A stretch of 64,000 bases of DNA from Natronorubrum sulfidifaciens JCM 14089 (GCF_000337735.1 NZ_AOHX01000045.1:17230-81229), one strand, 5' to 3'; counted from the stretch's first letter, positions 25,923-35,398 are shown. Translations and numbers: made by a program. The notes: generated by a model not told the origin, from the letters alone.

Positions 25923-26834
25923 ATGAGCGAAGACGAGGGCACGAACGCGACGGCCCAGGGTGTCCCGTCCGAGGAGCAATCCGACGACGGCGAGACGGCC
26001 GACGTCGAGTCCGACGCGGCCGGCGACGCCGACTCGCCCGATACGGACACACCAGCCGAGGACGAACCACAAGCCGAACCGGCCGCTTCAGACGACGAGC
26101 CAGCTATCACCCCGGAAACGAGCGACGACATCCAGGAACTTCTAGAGGAGATCAGCGAGCACGACGACGACCTCGCCCACCAGGTCAGCGCTATCGTCGA
26201 GGATGCTCGTGAAGTAAACGCCACCGCCACCGACCAGCGCGCGGAACTCGAGGATCTCTCCGAGCGCGTCGCAGAACAGGCAGAAACCATCGGCGAGTTA
26301 CAAGACGACCTCGAGGCAGCCGAAGCCGAAGTCGACGACCTCAAGGGTCGGCTCAAGCGCAAACAGGCCGACTTCCAGAACTACAAGAAACGCGCGAAAA
26401 AGCGCCAACAGCAGATCAAAGACCGCGCCACCGAGGACCTCGTCGAACGACTACTCGGCGTCCGCGACAACATGAAACGCGCCTTAGCGGAGGAAAGCGG
26501 TGACGCCGACAGCCTCCGTGATGGCGTCGAGATGACGCTTCGCGAGTTCGACCGCGTGCTCGAGGACGAGAACGTCTCGGAGATCGATCCCGAACCGGGC
26601 ACTGAGAGCGACCCACAGCGCCACGAAGTCATGATGCGCGTCGACAGCGCGCTGCCCGAAGGGACCATCGCCGACGTCTACACACCCGGCTACGAGATGG
26701 GCGAGAAAGTGATCCAGAACGCACAAGTGACGGTCTCGAACGGCGAACTCGAGGGCGACGCGGACGACGACTCCTCGGCGGCGGCCGACAGCGACGATAG
26801 CGACGAGGCCGCAGCCGAAGAAACGGCTGAGTGA
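25923..26834 (+). CDS. grpE: GrpE nucleotide-exchange factor
   Basis: Releases ADP from DnaK. 303 residues from ATG 25923, longer than bacterial GrpE because of a ~75-residue acidic N-terminal tail and an acidic C-terminal tail. The long coiled coil (about residues 95-155; LEDLSERVAEQAETIGELQD), ADFQNYKKRAKKRQQQ, LLGVRDNMKRAL and the C-terminal wing (VYTPGYEMGEKVIQNAQVTV) are all present. First gene of the grpE-dnaK-dnaJ cluster. Confidence 0.95.
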   Translation: MSEDEGTNATAQGVPSEEQSDDGETADVESDAAGDADSPDTDTPAEDEPQAEPAASDDEPAITPETSDDIQELLEEISEHDDDLAHQVSAIVEDAREVNATATDQRAELEDLSERVAEQAETIGELQDDLEAAEAEVDDLKGRLKRKQADFQNYKKRAKKRQQQIKDRATEDLVERLLGVRDNMKRALAEESGDADSLRDGVEMTLREFDRVLEDENVSEIDPEPGTESDPQRHEVMMRVDSALPEGTIADVYTPGYEMGEKVIQNAQVTVSNGELEGDADDDSSAAADSDDSDEAAAEETAE

Positions 26835-26966
26835 CGGACGCTACCGCCGATTGACAGTTCTGACCTGATTTTCACGCGATTTCGATTTGCCTGTGTTACC
26901 CCCTCGAGAGTGGCGTCTATCGCCGATTCGGTCTATTTTATTCGGCTCACGAAACGCCCTAGTAAG

Positions 26967-26974
26967 CTTTAAAA
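26967..26974 (+). promoter_or_regulatory. TATA box for dnaK
   Basis: CTTTAAAA ends 26 nt before the dnaK ATG at 27001, following an AT-rich stretch. dnaK therefore has its own promoter separate from grpE, which ends 166 bp upstream. Confidence 0.7.
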
Positions 26975-27000
26975 CAAAGTGCGCACAATAGCCCCCCACG

Positions 27001-28914
27001 ATGGCGAGCAACAAAATTCTCGGAATTGACCTTGGGACGACGAACAGCGCGTTCGCGGTGATGGAAGGTGGCGACCCGGAGATCATCGTCAACGCCGAAG
27101 GTGAGCGGACGACGCCCTCCGTCGTCGCGTTTACCGACGACGACGAGCGACTCGTCGGCAAGCCGGCGAAAAATCAGGCGATCCAGAACCCCGAAAAGAC
27201 GATCGCCTCGATCAAACGCCACATCGGCGAAGACGACTACACCGTCGAGATCGAGGATGAGGAGTATACGCCGGAGCAGATCTCGGCGATGATCCTTCAG
27301 AAGATCAAACGCGACGCTGAAGAGTATCTCGGCGACGAAGTAGAGAAGGCTGTCATCACCGTTCCCGCGTACTTCTCGGATCGACAGCGTCAGGCGACCA
27401 AAGACGCCGGCGAGATCGCCGGCTTCGAGGTCGAGCGCATCATCAACGAGCCAACCGCCGCGTCGATGGCCTACGGCCTCGACGACGACTCCGACCAGAC
27501 CGTGCTCGTCTACGACCTCGGTGGTGGCACGTTCGACGTCTCGATTCTCGACCTCGGCGGCGGCGTCTACGAAGTCGTCGCAACGAACGGTGACAACGAC
27601 CTCGGTGGCGACGACTGGGACGAGGCGATCATCGACTGGCTTGCAGAGGAGTTCGAAGCCGAACACGGGATGGACCTCCGCGAGGACCGACAGGCCCTCC
27701 AGCGGCTCAAAGACGCCGCCGAAGAGGCCAAGATCGAACTCTCCTCGCGCAAGGAGACCGAGATCAACCTGCCGTTTATTACGGCCACCGACGACGGCCC
27801 GATCCACTTGGAGGAGTCCATGACTCGCGCCAAGTTCGAGTCGCTGACCAGCGACCTGATCGAGCGCACCGTCGAGCCGACCGAGCAGGCACTCGAGGAC
27901 GCCGGCTACAGCAAAGACGACATCGACGAGGTCCTGCTGGTCGGTGGCTCGACCCGGATGCCACAGGTCGGTGAGAAGGTCGAAGAGCTCACCGGCAAGG
28001 AGCCTCAGAAGAACGTCAACCCCGACGAGGCCGTCTCGCTGGGCGCGGCGATTCAGGGTGGCGTTCTCGGCGGCGAGGTCGACGACATCGTGTTGCTCGA
28101 CGTCACGCCGCTCTCGCTGGGGATCGAGGTCAAAGGTGGCCTCTTCGAGCGGCTCATCGAGAAGAACACGACGATTCCGACCGAAGAGTCGAAGATCTTC
28201 ACGACCGCGGCGGACAACCAGACCTCCGTGCAGGTCCGTGTCTTCCAGGGCGAGCGCGAACTCGCACAGAAAAACGAGATGCTCGGCGAGTTCCACCTGA
28301 CCGACATCCCGCCAGCGCCGGCAGGCACCCCACAGATCGAGGTCACGTTCTCCATTGACGAAAACGGCATCGTCAACGTGAGCGCAGAGGACAAAGGCAC
28401 CGGCGCAAGCGAGGAGATCACCATCGAGGGTGGTGCCGGACTCTCCGACTCCGAGATCGAAGAGATGCAGGCCGAAGCCGAGAAACACGCCGAAGAGGAC
28501 AAACAGAAACGCGAGCGCATCGAGGCCCGCAACACGGCCGAAGCGACGATCCAGCGCGCCGAGACGCTGCTCGAGGAGAACGAAGAGGAAGTCGACGACG
28601 ACCTGCGTGGTGACATCGAGGCAGCCGTCGAGGAACTCGAGGAAACGATCGACGACAGCGATGCGGACGCCGAAGACATCGAAGCTGCGACCGAGAGCCT
28701 GAGCAAAGAGCTTCAGGAGATCGGCAAGCAGATCTACCAGCAACAGGCTGGTGCCGCAGGCGCTGGCGGTGCAGCGGGCGCTGGCGCAGGCGCAGGTGCC
28801 GGCATGGGCGGCATGGGCGGCGGTCCAAACCCCGGCCCAGGCGGCGCAGCAGGTGACGAGGGCGAGGAGTTCGTTGACGCGGACTTCGAAGACGTCGACG
28901 ACGAGGACGAGTAA
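27001..28914 (+). CDS. dnaK: Chaperone DnaK (Hsp70)
   Basis: ATP-dependent chaperone of 637 residues. The nucleotide-binding domain shows [32 protein letters not shown] and [12 protein letters not shown]. The interdomain linker region reads [20 protein letters not shown] substrate-binding domain and helical lid follow. The C-terminus is a Gly/Ala/Met-rich spacer ([20 protein letters not shown]) and an acidic tail ending DVDDEDE. It works with the adjacent grpE and dnaJ products. Confidence 0.97.
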   Translation: MASNKILGIDLGTTNSAFAVMEGGDPEIIVNAEGERTTPSVVAFTDDDERLVGKPAKNQAIQNPEKTIASIKRHIGEDDYTVEIEDEEYTPEQISAMILQKIKRDAEEYLGDEVEKAVITVPAYFSDRQRQATKDAGEIAGFEVERIINEPTAASMAYGLDDDSDQTVLVYDLGGGTFDVSILDLGGGVYEVVATNGDNDLGGDDWDEAIIDWLAEEFEAEHGMDLREDRQALQRLKDAAEEAKIELSSRKETEINLPFITATDDGPIHLEESMTRAKFESLTSDLIERTVEPTEQALEDAGYSKDDIDEVLLVGGSTRMPQVGEKVEELTGKEPQKNVNPDEAVSLGAAIQGGVLGGEVDDIVLLDVTPLSLGIEVKGGLFERLIEKNTTIPTEESKIFTTAADNQTSVQVRVFQGERELAQKNEMLGEFHLTDIPPAPAGTPQIEVTFSIDENGIVNVSAEDKGTGASEEITIEGGAGLSDSEIEEMQAEAEKHAEEDKQKRERIEARNTAEATIQRAETLLEENEEEVDDDLRGDIEAAVEELEETIDDSDADAEDIEAATESLSKELQEIGKQIYQQQAGAAGAGGAAGAGAGAGAGMGGMGGGPNPGPGGAAGDEGEEFVDADFEDVDDEDE

Positions 28915-28935
28915 CGCGAGTCCGAGTCGTCGGCT

Positions 28936-28962
28936 CGGAAGGTGAGCGAAGTGAGCCTTCCG
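28936..28962. repeat. Hairpin repeat downstream of dnaK (1)
   Basis: CGGAAGG and CCTTCCG form a 7-bp stem around a TGAGCGAAGTGAG loop. The loop core GAGCGAAG is shared with the second hairpin seven bases on. It starts 22 nt after the dnaK stop, so it may stabilise or end the transcript. Confidence 0.6.
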
Positions 28963-28968
28963 TAGTTT

Positions 28969-28995
28969 CGAAACGTGAGCGAAGCGAACGTTTCG
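28969..28995. repeat. Hairpin repeat downstream of dnaK (2)
   Basis: CGAAACGT and ACGTTTCG form a perfect 8-bp stem around GAGCGAAGCGA. The GAGCGAAGCGA core is a recurrent intergenic hairpin element of haloarchaeal genomes. Its tandem placement with the preceding hairpin suggests a REP-like array in the dnaK-dnaJ gap (28915-29258), which otherwise holds only T-tracts and no gene. Confidence 0.6.
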
Positions 28996-29258
28996 AAGTG
29001 GACAAAGACGACGACGAGTAAGTCGTTTTCTTCAGCCGGTCAGACTACATCTGACTATTTATTGACCCGGTGAACGAACAGTAACTACGGCGGTGTTGCC
29101 GCTGCGGTCGAGACGAAAGCTACTGCACCCGCAAGCGACCAGCGAGAGCGAGCGGCCTTTTTGAGCGAAGTTTTTTCGCAGGCGAACCGCTTGCGCAAAA
29201 ACGTCGGTGCTGGAACGTTCGTTTCAAGTGGCTCAACCGAGTATCGGTGTGACAACGA

Positions 29259-30422
29259 ATGAGCGAGGACTTCTATGACGTGCTCGGTGTGAGTTCCGAC
29301 GCGTCGGCTGAGGAGATCAAACAGGCGTACCGGACGAAGGCTACGGAGTATCATCCGGACGTCAGCGACGACCCTGACGCCGAGGAGAAATTCAAGAAGA
29401 TCCAGAAGGCAAAGCAGGTGCTGACCGACGAGGAAAAACGCCAAGCCTACGACCGAATGGGTCACGACCGCTACGAGCAAGCCGAAAAGCACGGCTTCGA
29501 CGCCAGCGACGCCGGTGCCGGCGGGATGGGTGGTGGCCCGTTCGGTGGCATGGGCGGCGGTGGCGGCATGGGTGGCGGCGGACTCGGCGACATCTTCGAA
29601 CAGGTCTTCGGCGGCGGTGGCGGCCGCGGTCGGCGTCGACCACGGAAGGGCCGGGATCTCCGAACCGAACTCGAGATCGATCTCGAGCAGGCGTTCGAGG
29701 GGGCCGAAAAGCAGTTTACGGTCGAGCGACCCGAAGCGTGTGAGGTCTGTGACGGTGCGGGCCATCCCGCGGACGCGGACGCCGAGACCTGTTCGGAGTG
29801 TCAGGGCCGAGGACAGGTGACGCAGGTCCAGCAGACGCCGCTGGGGCGGGTCCAGCAGACGACGACGTGTCCCCACTGTGAGGGAGAGGGGACGCTGTAC
29901 TCCGAGACCTGCGACGAGTGTCGCGGCGAGGGCTACGTCCGCAGCGAGGCGACGCTGACCGTCGAGGTTCCGCCGGGCATTCAGGACGGCCAGACGCTCC
30001 GGATGGAGGGCGAAGGCGCGCCCAGCCCCGAGGGCGGCCGTCGTGGCGACCTGCTGATCGACGTCTCGGTTCGCGAGCACGAGGCGTTCGAACGCGAGGG
30101 CGACGACCTTCGACACCGACTCGCCGTCTCGTTCCCACAGGCGACCTTCGGCGACACCGTCACGGTGCCGACGCTCGACGGCTCCGTCGAATTCGACATC
30201 CCCAAAGGAACCCAGAGTGGGGAAACCTTCCGCCTCGAGGGGAAGGGGATGCCACGACTCCGCGGCCGCGGGCAGGGTGACCTCTACGTGAAAGTCCAGA
30301 TCGTCACCCCCGAGAATCTGAACGACGAACAGCGCGACGCCCTCGAGGCGTTCGCCGAGGCCGGCGGCGACGAGATCGACGTCAAGGAAGGCTTCTTCGA
30401 GAAGATCAAACGCGCGTTCTAG
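29259..30422 (+). CDS. dnaJ: Chaperone DnaJ (Hsp40)
   Basis: Class A J-protein of 387 residues. The J domain has the HPD motif (EYHPDVSDD). A Gly/Met-rich linker (about residues 85-125) follows. Four CxxCxGxG-type zinc-finger repeats (CEVCDGAG, CSECQGRG, CPHCEGEG, CDECRGEG) come next, then two beta-barrel domains ending in FFEKIKRAF. It stimulates DnaK ATPase and delivers clients. The 344-bp gap from dnaK suggests its own promoter. Confidence 0.97.
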   Translation: MSEDFYDVLGVSSDASAEEIKQAYRTKATEYHPDVSDDPDAEEKFKKIQKAKQVLTDEEKRQAYDRMGHDRYEQAEKHGFDASDAGAGGMGGGPFGGMGGGGGMGGGGLGDIFEQVFGGGGGRGRRRPRKGRDLRTELEIDLEQAFEGAEKQFTVERPEACEVCDGAGHPADADAETCSECQGRGQVTQVQQTPLGRVQQTTTCPHCEGEGTLYSETCDECRGEGYVRSEATLTVEVPPGIQDGQTLRMEGEGAPSPEGGRRGDLLIDVSVREHEAFEREGDDLRHRLAVSFPQATFGDTVTVPTLDGSVEFDIPKGTQSGETFRLEGKGMPRLRGRGQGDLYVKVQIVTPENLNDEQRDALEAFAEAGGDEIDVKEGFFEKIKRAF

Positions 30423-30604
30423 CCGATCGTCACAGCTAGTCGTGTGACGACGGCTGTGGCAGCGTTGTCGGTTCTTCGCCCCGTGTGGTGTTCCCAATGG
30501 AGCTGTTGTGAGTGGGCCGAGAAACACACGTCCGAAATTCCGAGTGTCGTGGTATCATCCAACATTGATTATGTCCGGTGCGGGTGTACTCGTACGGGAG
30601 CTCC

Positions 30605-31204
30605 ATGTCAGCACAACAGATCCTGCTCCTCGCCGGCGACTACGTCGAGGACTACGAGGTAATGGTCCCGTTTCAGGCGCTCGAGATGGTCGGCCACGAT
30701 GTCCATGCGGTCTGCCCGGAGAAAGCAGCCGGCGACACGTGTCCGACGGCCGTCCACGACTTCGAGGGTGACCAGACGTACACCGAAAAGCCGGGGCATA
30801 ACTTCGAGTTGAACCACGACTTCGACGCCGTCGACCCCGCCGAGTACGACGCGCTGGTCGTTCCCGGCGGCCGTGCGCCCGAGTATCTCCGAACATACGA
30901 TGAGGTCCTCGAGATCGTCCAGCACTTCTTCGAGGAAGACAAACCCGTCGCGGCGGTCTGTCACGGTGTCCAGATCCTCGCCGCCGCGGACGTCCTCGAG
31001 GGACGCACCTGTACCGGCTATCCGGCGCTCGAGGCCGACGTTCGCGGCGCTGGCGGCGACTGGACGGGAGAGGTGACTCGCGACGGAAATCTGGTGACGG
31101 GACAGGCGTGGCCGGACCACCCCGAGTGGCTCGCGGAGTTCTTGGCGTGTCTCGGCACCGAAATCGACCACCCCGACACTGCCCCTGCAGCCGCGGACGA
31201 TTGA
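30605..31204 (+). CDS. DJ-1/PfpI-family protein
   Basis: 199 residues from ATG 30605 ([18 protein letters not shown]). The conserved nucleophile lies in [11 protein letters not shown], with the preceding [13 protein letters not shown] and the acidic residue in GDYVEDYE. Family members are reported as proteases, glyoxalase III or chaperones; none can be chosen from sequence. This is a second DJ-1-type domain in the window besides the catalase C-terminus. Confidence 0.9.
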   Translation: MSAQQILLLAGDYVEDYEVMVPFQALEMVGHDVHAVCPEKAAGDTCPTAVHDFEGDQTYTEKPGHNFELNHDFDAVDPAEYDALVVPGGRAPEYLRTYDEVLEIVQHFFEEDKPVAAVCHGVQILAAADVLEGRTCTGYPALEADVRGAGGDWTGEVTRDGNLVTGQAWPDHPEWLAEFLACLGTEIDHPDTAPAAADD

Positions 31205-31281
31205 CACTGACTCGAGCAGTCGGCGACCAGTGCGAACGCGCCGTCGTATGACGGGCTGCTGTCGGCCTCGAGTCGGCGCGC

Positions 31282-31287
31282 TTTTTT
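31282..31287 (+). terminator. Possible T-tract terminator
   Basis: A run of six T (gcgcTTTTTTcgg) lies 78 nt after the DJ-1-like gene stop and 24 nt before the next start. Archaeal RNA polymerase terminates at such tracts, but the sequence could equally belong to the promoter of the next gene. Confidence 0.3.
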
Positions 31288-31310
31288 CGGCCGGGAACTG
31301 AGTACGCGGT

Positions 31311-32057
31311 ATGACCGCCGTGACTGTCGACGAGCTCCTCACGCGTGAACTCCGGGACGATCGCACGGCACTCGTCGATGCGACGGGCCGGGAGTTCGAC
31401 CACCACTGGCTGTGTACGACGTCCTGGAAAGCCGGGAACTTCCTTCGACACTCGGGCGTTCGCAAGGACGTTACCGTCGGGATCGTCGGGGAAAACCCGC
31501 TTGCGTTGCTCGCCTTCTTCGGCACCTCGCTACTCGAGGGAACCACGCGGTTCGACCCGCCAACCGACCTCACGGATGCTGACGAATTCCGAGCGCTCGT
31601 GGCTCCGGTCGACGACCTCGAAGCCGGGATCTACGACCTTCCGCGTGGTGCCCAGCGGGTGGGCTACGGGTCGAAACCGAACGAACCCGATATCCACCAC
31701 TTCGATGCAGGCGTCTGGAGCGAGAACCCCTCGTTCCCACCGCTGGATATCGACCCCGAGACGACGATCCTGACCGACGGCGATCGGACGATCAGTCACG
31801 AGATGGCACTCGAGACCGCGAGCGAACTGATCGACGAGTACGGTATCGAGGCCGGCGACCGCGTCGTCGTTCGCGAACCGCTGTCGGACCCTCGAGCCAC
31901 GGTTGCGGGCGTCCTCACGCCGCTGCTCGCCGAGGGCGTGATCGTGCTCACAGATGACGACGCCGAGACAGAGGCCACAGACGGCGCATATGCGGTCTCG
32001 AGCGAGTCAGTTCCCGAGTCGACTCGGATCGAACTCGAGGACGTCTCGCTTCCCTGA
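31311..32057 (+). CDS. Truncated AMP-ligase-like protein (acyl-CoA synthetase N-domain)
   Basis: 248 residues. The beginning (VDELLTRELRDDRTALVDATGREFDHHWL and VTVGIVGENPLALLAFFGTSLLEG) resembles the N-terminal subdomain of AMP-forming acyl-CoA synthetases. A second part (HEMALETASELIDEYGIEAGDRVVVREP) resembles the segment after the core. The TSGTTG-x-PK phosphate loop and the C-terminal catalytic lysine domain are absent, so it cannot form an acyl-adenylate by the normal route. The frame is clean and full of preferred codons, which suggests a maintained protein, not a fresh deletion. Confidence 0.6.
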   Translation: MTAVTVDELLTRELRDDRTALVDATGREFDHHWLCTTSWKAGNFLRHSGVRKDVTVGIVGENPLALLAFFGTSLLEGTTRFDPPTDLTDADEFRALVAPVDDLEAGIYDLPRGAQRVGYGSKPNEPDIHHFDAGVWSENPSFPPLDIDPETTILTDGDRTISHEMALETASELIDEYGIEAGDRVVVREPLSDPRATVAGVLTPLLAEGVIVLTDDDAETEATDGAYAVSSESVPESTRIELEDVSLP

Positions 32058-32136
32058 TCAGTGTCGCCGCGGCAGTCTCGAGGCTGGACAACCGCGAGAA
32101 CGAACCGTTTTTGCCGCGATTTCTCCAACCGTCTCC

Positions 32137-32325
32137 ATGGAGGCCGCGGAGGGTCGAAATCCGACCGATACGGAGTTCCGCGGCGGGCTGTTCAACGACG
32201 GCATTCTGAGTTCGCTCGGCTCTATCTTCTCTGCGTTTCCGATTACGTCGTTCTCACAGAACGTCGGTATCGCCAACTTCACCGGCGTGATGAGCCGCCA
32301 CATCGTCGGCCCCAGTGACGATTAA
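32137..32325 (+). pseudogene. Remnant of an NCS2 (uracil/xanthine) permease
   Basis: The 62-codon frame encodes GRNPTDTEFRGGLFNDG, FSAFPITSFSQNVGIANFTG and VMSRHIV. These match the well-conserved middle of NCS2 uracil/xanthine permeases, including the SFSQNVG signature of the substrate site. The remaining ~400 residues of a permease are missing on both sides, although a few preceding codons (FAAISPTVSMEAAE) might still belong to it. It is almost certainly a non-functional fragment left by deletion. Confidence 0.75.
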
Positions 32326-32413
32326 CGCGCCGGAGACGGCGTCCGGTCCGTCTTCGTGACCATCAGCTGTTCGTGCAAAATCGTTTATTTCGCTCATCGT
32401 TGTCGACCGTGAT

Positions 32414-32986
32414 ATGCCAGACGTTGCGATCGTCGGCGGCGGTCCCGCCGGACTGAGTGCTGCACTGTTCACCGCGAAAAACGGCCTCGAGACCGTCGTC
32501 TTCGACACCGACGAGACGTGGATGCACAAAGCCCACCTGTTCAACTATCCGGGTATCCGGAGCATCAGCGGCAGCGAGTTCATGGCACTCACACGCGGAC
32601 AGGTCAGGGATCGCGGCGCGGAGGTCTACACGGACGACGCCGTCACCGGTATCGAAGCCGGTGCGGACGGCTTCGACGTCGAAACCGAATCCGACAGTCA
32701 CACGGCCGAGTACGTCGTGCTCGCGACGGGCGGGGATCGGTCGATCGCCGACGACCTCGAGTGTGCGTTCGACGATGAGGGAACCGTCGACGTGGGTCTC
32801 GACATGGAGACGAGCGTCGAGAACCTGTACGCGACGGGGGCGATGGTCCGAGCCGAAAAGTGGCAGGCTATCATCGCTGCGGGCGACGGTGCCTCGGCGG
32901 CCCTGCACATTCTAAGCAAGGAACGAGGCGAGCACTTCCACGACTTCGATACGCCAGCCGACGTGCCGACCCTCGAGTCCGAGTGA
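32414..32986 (+). CDS. Single-domain FAD-binding oxidoreductase (thioredoxin-reductase-like)
   Basis: 190 residues. The FAD dinucleotide fold VAIVGGGPAGLSAALFTAKNG, YVVLATGG, and the C-terminal second FAD motif YATGAMVRAEKWQAIIAAGDGASAAL are those of the TrxB group. The NAD(P)H-binding domain and the redox CxxC present in thioredoxin reductase are both absent. Such half-size flavoproteins recur in haloarchaea; their electron donor and acceptor are unknown. Confidence 0.82.
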   Translation: MPDVAIVGGGPAGLSAALFTAKNGLETVVFDTDETWMHKAHLFNYPGIRSISGSEFMALTRGQVRDRGAEVYTDDAVTGIEAGADGFDVETESDSHTAEYVVLATGGDRSIADDLECAFDDEGTVDVGLDMETSVENLYATGAMVRAEKWQAIIAAGDGASAALHILSKERGEHFHDFDTPADVPTLESE

Positions 32987-33132
32987 CTCAGTGGCTCGAG
33001 CGGCGAGTGACCGTCACAGACAGGGCGTTCCGACTGTGCTCCGGACGGTCCGCCACCGTTCGCGTGAGACACACAGTGTGCTGTCGGTCAGCTAGAAAAG
33101 GCTATAGGTCGAGAGCAAATACCACCCCAGCG

Positions 33133-33792
33133 ATGCAGTACGACGCGGTCCTGTTTGACTTCGATGGGGTCGTGGTTGAGACGCCCTCGTCCCAGCGGAT
33201 GTACGACGCACTCAGCCGAGCATACGAGAACCTCGGACGGTCGGGTCCAGCAGCAGCGACGCTTCAGGAACTCATGCAGGGTGATTTCGAGTCGATCGCC
33301 GACCGCTGTCGTCACCTCGAGATCGATACCGACCGGTTCTGTACACAGGCGGTGCGCGAACTGGTCCGTGCACAGCTGAGCGAGGTCGAACGCGGGCTTC
33401 GTGGGGCCTACGACGATGTGAGCGTGGTTCGATCGCTCGAGTATCCCCTCGGGATCGTCAGCGACAACCACCCGACCGTCGTCACGAGGCTCCTCGACCG
33501 ATTCGGCCTGCAGTCGGTGTTCGAGACCGTCTACGGCTGTCCGTTGACGCCGGATGGACTCGCTCGGCGCAAGCCCGAGCCGACGAACATCACCCACGCG
33601 ATGGACTCCCTCGAGGCCGAATCGGCGCTGTACGTCGGTGACCGAGAGATCGACGTTCAAGCCGCCCACAACGCGGGGATCGATTCGGCGCTGCTCACAC
33701 GCTCGAGTGAGTCCGCGACCGACGACGCACTCGCCGTCGAGCCAACACATCGGCTCTCATCGCTCACACAACTCCCGACAGTTCTCGAGTGA
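33133..33792 (+). CDS. HAD-superfamily hydrolase (phosphoglycolate-phosphatase-like)
   Basis: 219 residues from ATG 33133 (MQYDAVLFDFDGVV). HAD motif I is DFDGVVVE, with the nucleophile and acid aspartates. Motif II is LGIVSDN, motif III is the Lys in RRKPEPTNI, and motif IV is YVGDREIDVQAAHNAG. A helical cap lies between motifs I and II, the subclass I layout typical of small-molecule phosphatases. Substrate unknown. Confidence 0.9.
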   Translation: MQYDAVLFDFDGVVVETPSSQRMYDALSRAYENLGRSGPAAATLQELMQGDFESIADRCRHLEIDTDRFCTQAVRELVRAQLSEVERGLRGAYDDVSVVRSLEYPLGIVSDNHPTVVTRLLDRFGLQSVFETVYGCPLTPDGLARRKPEPTNITHAMDSLEAESALYVGDREIDVQAAHNAGIDSALLTRSSESATDDALAVEPTHRLSSLTQLPTVLE

Positions 33793-33919
33793 GAGCCTCG
33801 CTCGAGAACCCATTTTCGCCGCCCTCGATGAGCGTGGCATGCCCCTCAAGTGGGTGCTGGGCGTCGACGAGGGCGAGATGTGTCATAGTACAGTTCCAGA
33901 CCACTGTCCCGTTTGACAT

Positions 33920-35303
33920 CCTCCCCGGCGTGAACAGTAGACGCCGAACCTAATTCACGATGCTGCTGCTGGTGAGGGTGTCTATGGTGAAGACAACCGA
34001 AGCAAAACAGGTCTGTCGTGCCGCATCAACCCTTGTCTATCCAGAACTCGACTTTGATATCAAGTTGTGTGGAAAGTACACGAGAGAGGACTTTCTCGAA
34101 GTCCTTTCTCGGATCGCTTTTGATCAAGAGTTCGCCAATACAGGCGGGAAAACGCACCAGTTAGACCACAACGAACCAGTTGACATCACGTCAACGGCTC
34201 GCAACTCGCTCGCAAAGTCACTTCTCTACCATCTTCGGAATCTGGAAGCGGACGCCATCGACGAGCAGTTCGATGGCGTCCGCGATGATCTCTTCGAGGT
34301 CCTTCGGAAACGTCGACTGTTGCCCAGCTGTGTCGACGTCGCGATCGATCTTCACGAATGGCGGTTCTACGGTACAGCCGACACAGATCACGTTCTCACC
34401 ACCTACCCGGATCAAGGAACGACTCGAACGTACTGTTTTGCGACTCTCTGTATTGTGACTCCTGGGACACGATTTACGCTTGCTGTGCTTCCACTCGAAG
34501 AGAACGGCTTTCGCGCCAAGCGCGAAGCCGTTCGAACGCTGCTGGAGACCGCCCAGCAGTACATCTCACTCAGGCACGTCTATCTCGACCGTGGCTTCTA
34601 CCAGGTCCACGTTGTCGCTGAATTGGAACAGCTCGGTGTCGATTACATCGTTCGTGCGCGTCCGAGCAAAGGAATGAAAGACCGTCTCAGCGCCGGCGCT
34701 GAGACGGTTGTCGACGACTATCTCATGCAGCGCAAGCGGAAACCGACCGCATCGGCTCCTGTAATGATCTTTGTAGTCCCTCATCGCTCAGAAGAGGACG
34801 AGCACGTGTGGTTTGTCACAAACCTCGAGATCGCACCTGAGGCCGCTCGAGCGTACGCGGCGGCGTTCCGCCGCCGCTGGGGAATTGAGACCTCTTATCG
34901 CCAAATCGGAGACTTTCTTCCGAGAACGTCGTCGCCGACGTTCTCGGTGCGACTGTTCTACTTTCTGTTCGCAGTTGCGCTGTACAATCTCTGGGTTCTG
35001 GCGAACGTTCTCGTTACAGAGGGAGCGATTCCAGGAAAACCACCAATCTCGACGAGGATCTTCCGTGAATTCGTGCTCCTGACCGACTACGGATAGACCG
35101 CTCTCTGAGTCGACCGAGCAGATCGGTCAGGAAGAAGCAAAGCGAGTGACAACGCTTCGGAGCGCCGCTGTACGGCGCTCCTTCGCTTCTTTGATCGTGA
35201 CGCTTCAGCTATCGCATGCTGGTGCCACCAACCACCGCAACGAATCAAAGAGTTTTAGATTATTTGAAGAGTTGCTTCGGCAACTACTGTAAACGGCGAG
35301 GTT
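33920..35303 (+). mobile_element. ISH3-like insertion sequence, about 1.38 kb
   Basis: An intact DDE transposase is bracketed by similar inverted ends. On the left, 33920-33950 contains acagtagacgccgaacc. On the right, 35274-35302 read on the minus strand contains acagtagttgccgaagc; both ends begin with a cct-rich block. The length fits ISH3-family elements. No convincing target duplication was found, so the exact outer limits are uncertain by several bases. Confidence 0.6.
33984..35096 (+). CDS. DDE transposase, ISH3/IS4-superfamily type
   Basis: 370 residues from ATG 33984 (MVKTTEAKQV); an upstream ATG at 33960 would add eight residues. The catalytic triad is recognisable as D in DVAIDLHEWRFYG, D in VYLDRGFYQ and E in GIETSYRQIGDF, with the YRQ pattern usual after the glutamate. 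The frame is intact, so the element is potentially active. Base composition is somewhat less GC-rich than in the neighbours. Confidence 0.88.
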   Translation: MVKTTEAKQVCRAASTLVYPELDFDIKLCGKYTREDFLEVLSRIAFDQEFANTGGKTHQLDHNEPVDITSTARNSLAKSLLYHLRNLEADAIDEQFDGVRDDLFEVLRKRRLLPSCVDVAIDLHEWRFYGTADTDHVLTTYPDQGTTRTYCFATLCIVTPGTRFTLAVLPLEENGFRAKREAVRTLLETAQQYISLRHVYLDRGFYQVHVVAELEQLGVDYIVRARPSKGMKDRLSAGAETVVDDYLMQRKRKPTASAPVMIFVVPHRSEEDEHVWFVTNLEIAPEAARAYAAAFRRRWGIETSYRQIGDFLPRTSSPTFSVRLFYFLFAVALYNLWVLANVLVTEGAIPGKPPISTRIFREFVLLTDYG

Positions 35304-35398
35304 TTGCGCCTGCTCATCCCATAAACGCGTGGTCGTGATCGAATCCGACACGCAAGCGTTCGCAGACGTGTGCAAATCAAACATGATCGAAAGAAATA

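Noticed and set aside
26959-28743. 594-codon frame antisense to dnaK
   Set aside because: It is a mirror of the high-GC acidic codons in dnaK. No start signal, and composition and motifs are those of a shadow frame.
29085-30527. 480-codon frame antisense to dnaJ
   Set aside because: Same shadow effect over dnaJ, with repetitive Ala/Thr/His stretches opposite the Gly-rich linker and no recognisable domain.
33839-33919. Possible transposase (TnpB) remnant left of the insertion sequence
   Set aside because: The sequence (MPLKWVLGVDEGEMC) does not match a recognisable TnpB segment, and the gacatcctcccc stretch is better explained as the left end of the DDE element.
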